This document shows positions 62,521 through 64,000 of a stretch of 64,000 nt of DNA, one piece after another. The translations under genes were made by a program, and so were the position numbers. This DNA comes from Micromonosporaceae bacterium KJ-029. GTDB taxonomy: Bacteria > Actinomycetota > Actinomycetes > Mycobacteriales > Micromonosporaceae. Each line of letters starts with the position of its first letter. Positions within the stretch are counted from its first letter, which is position 1. The stretch lies in NCBI GenBank assembly GCA_005402585.1, contig BIFP01000068.1, positions 1 through 64,000 on the forward strand, read 5' to 3'. The notes under the pieces were generated by a model. The model made no database searches, was not told where the DNA came from, and saw nothing but the letters and a program-made list of their open reading frames with translations.

Positions 62521-63267
62521 TCAGGGCGCGATGTACGTGACGGTCACCCGCTCGAAGCCGAGCGAGCGGAGCAGGCCCTCCAGCATCTTGCGGGTGTTCT
62601 CCTCGGCTCGCGCGATCAGTCCGCTGTCCCGGGCGGCGGCGGTGATCCGGTCCTCGGCCAGCCGGTAGACCTGCTGCTGCCGGTTCGGGTCACCGCCGAT
62701 CAGCTCGCCGACCCGGTTGAGCAGGCCGCGCTCCTCGGCGAACACGTAGCTCTTGTCCAGGTCGAGGTTGGTCTGGGCGAGTTGCGGCGCCGGCAGCTTG
62801 ATCTCGACCGACTTGCCGTCGGCCGACTGCACAATCGCTCCCTCGGCGAGGGTGCCGAAGTCGACGTACGCCTCCACGCTGCCCGACCCGACGAAGAGGG
62901 TCCGCTGGTTGAGCAGCCAGTCCGGCACATTGCGCCGGTCGTTCTGCAGGTCGACCACGACCTGGAAGTTGCCCTCGGCGGCCACGTACCGGCTGAGGTC
63001 CTGCATCGATTCGAGCAGCGCCGGCTGGCTGCGGTCGGTCTGCTCCTTGGCGAACGGGTTGCGGAACTCCGGCAGGATCCCGGTGGCCTGCACGCCGAAC
63101 AGCATCACCACCGCCAGTGCCGCGGCGCCGAGCACCCAGAGCAGGGCGCGCGCCGCGCCGCTGCCCGGCTGTGTGGGTGGTACGTCGGACCGGTCCGTGC
63201 GCAGGTCGCCGGTGTGCTGGTCGGCGAACCTGCTGGTGGGCTCCTTGATGTCGCCGTCGCGTGCCAT
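62521..63267 (-). CDS. DUF4230 membrane-anchored protein
   Basis: 248 residues. A hydrophilic N-terminus (about 38 residues), one transmembrane helix (ALLWVLGAAALAVVMLFGV), then the DUF4230 domain (QDLSRYVAAEGNFQVVVDL; FAEERGLLNRVGELIGGD). Predicted to face outward. Function unknown. ATG 63267 or 63276. Confidence 0.85.
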   Translation of the reverse strand: MARDGDIKEPTSRFADQHTGDLRTDRSDVPPTQPGSGAARALLWVLGAAALAVVMLFGVQATGILPEFRNPFAKEQTDRSQPALLESMQDLSRYVAAEGNFQVVVDLQNDRRNVPDWLLNQRTLFVGSGSVEAYVDFGTLAEGAIVQSADGKSVEIKLPAPQLAQTNLDLDKSYVFAEERGLLNRVGELIGGDPNRQQQVYRLAEDRITAAARDSGLIARAEENTRKMLEGLLRSLGFERVTVTYIAP

Positions 63268-63382
63268 CGCCCTCACCGTCCTCGTCAGACGCGTTGTCTG
63301 ATGATGACGGTAAGCCCCTCGTACGACACCCGCTCGCCGAGCCGCGACACGGCACGTTTCCGCAGGTCACGGCGCGAGAGGT

Positions 63383-64000
63383 TCAGGTGAAGGCGGAGAC
63401 GCCGGTGAGCTTCTGCCCGATCACCAGTTGGTGGATCTCCGAGGTGCCCTCGTAGGTCAGCACGCTCTCCAGGTTGTTGGCGTGCCGCATGATCGAGTAG
63501 TCCCCGGACACCCCGTTGGCTCCGAGGACGGTGCGGCACTGTCGGGCGATGGCCAGCGCCTCGCGTACGTTGTTGAGCTTGCCGACGCTGACCTGCTCGG
63601 GGCGCAGCTTCCCGGCGTCGGCGAGCCGGCCGAGCTGGAGCGCCAGCAGGTAGCCCTTGTTCCACTCGACCGCCATGTCGGCGAGCTTGGCCTGGGTCAG
63701 CTGGAAGCCGGCCAGCGGCCGACCGAACTGGGTGCGGGTGGTCGCGTACCCCAGGGTGGTCTCCAGGCAGTCGCGGGCCGCGCCGAGCGCACCCCAGACG
63801 ATGCCGTGCCGGGCCTCGGTCAGGCAGCTCAGCGGCGCCTTCAGCCCGATCGCGCCGGGCAGTTGCGCGTCCGCCGGCAACCGGACGTCGTCGAGCGCGA
63901 TCTCCCCGGTCACCGAGGCGCGCAGCGACATCTTGCGGCCGATCTCGCGCGCCGTCACCCCGGGCGTGTCCATGGGTACGGCGAAACCCCGGACGCCGTC
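63383..64000 (-). CDS. acyl-CoA dehydrogenase, glutaryl-CoA-like (C-terminal part, runs off the window)
   Basis: About 205 C-terminal residues of an FAD-dependent dehydrogenase: GRKMSLRASVTGEIALDDVR, ARHGIVWGALGAARDCLE, TRTQFGRPLAGFQLTQAKLA and YEGTSEIHQLVIG with the catalytic Glu in YEGTSE. The GALGAARDCLE and NNVREALAIAR pattern resembles glutaryl-CoA dehydrogenases. The gene continues past position 64000. Confidence 0.93.
   Translation of the reverse strand, partial: DGVRGFAVPMDTPGVTAREIGRKMSLRASVTGEIALDDVRLPADAQLPGAIGLKAPLSCLTEARHGIVWGALGAARDCLETTLGYATTRTQFGRPLAGFQLTQAKLADMAVEWNKGYLLALQLGRLADAGKLRPEQVSVGKLNNVREALAIARQCRTVLGANGVSGDYSIMRHANNLESVLTYEGTSEIHQLVIGQKLTGVSAFT

Overview
The window is actinobacterial chromosome: very high GC with GC-rich third positions, GTG/TTG starts, GGAGG-type ribosome sites, 4-nt ATGA/GTGA overlaps inside operons, many ECF sigma factors, and intergenic repeats of the kind common in Micromonosporaceae. 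A Micromonospora-like organism fits best. The genus is inferred; no marker gene was compared.

Layout. 0.1-1.8 kb is a decayed integrative element (frameshifted excisionase, integrase with its middle deleted) beside a tRNA-Arg(CCU) gene. A diverged copy of the 5' half of this tRNA and its flank recurs at 10.83 kb, so 1.76-10.83 kb is bounded by a repeat whose edge falls in the anticodon loop. This 9 kb holds a broken Dyp-type peroxidase, two ECF sigma operons (one with an anti-sigma factor and an ABC-2 exporter) and a complete retron: an msr-msd RNA with perfect 16-bp a1/a2 repeats, followed 14 nt later by a reverse transcriptase with a long N-terminal extension.

11.0-19.1 kb: CPH-type P1B copper ATPase behind a CsoR box, DUF2000/AraC, molybdate modABC with an HTH-TOBE regulator, and a copper-uptake locus reduced to a PCu(A)C-EfeB deletion chimera plus copC. 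19.2-28 kb: an ECF42-type sigma factor with its DGPF and DUF998 partners, a yellow/MRJP-like protein, small orphan genes, an ABC exporter, a glycosyltransferase and a YnfA protein. 28.0-36.5 kb: fluoride riboswitch with two crcB genes, mgtE, a GH65 phosphorylase, a cation/proton antiporter, and convergent zinc-finger and ECF sigma genes. 36.5-40.5 kb: copper detoxification (copA, a secreted His-rich protein, copZ, divergent csoR, two CsoR boxes).

40.9-47.5 kb: YibE/F protein, c-di-AMP (ydaO) riboswitch controlling a cell-wall-type secreted protein, carbonic anhydrase, a small HTH protein and hypotheticals. 47.7-50.8 kb: a second GH65 phosphorylase with beta-phosphoglucomutase. 51.1-54.4 kb: lipoprotein, DUF4442, SnoaL-like protein and an MsiK/UgpC-type ATPase, separated by two kinds of intergenic repeat. 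54.5-60.4 kb: a teichoic-acid-like cluster (GT2-TagF fusion, CDP-alcohol transferase, TagH/TagG-type exporter). 60.4-64 kb: L-serine dehydratase, a second copy of the palindromic repeat with a G-quadruplex-type tract, PspC, DUF4230, and the end of an acyl-CoA dehydrogenase.

Together this is metal and anion homeostasis (Cu, Mo, F, Mg, K) and disaccharide phosphorolysis around an accessory left arm carrying the retron.
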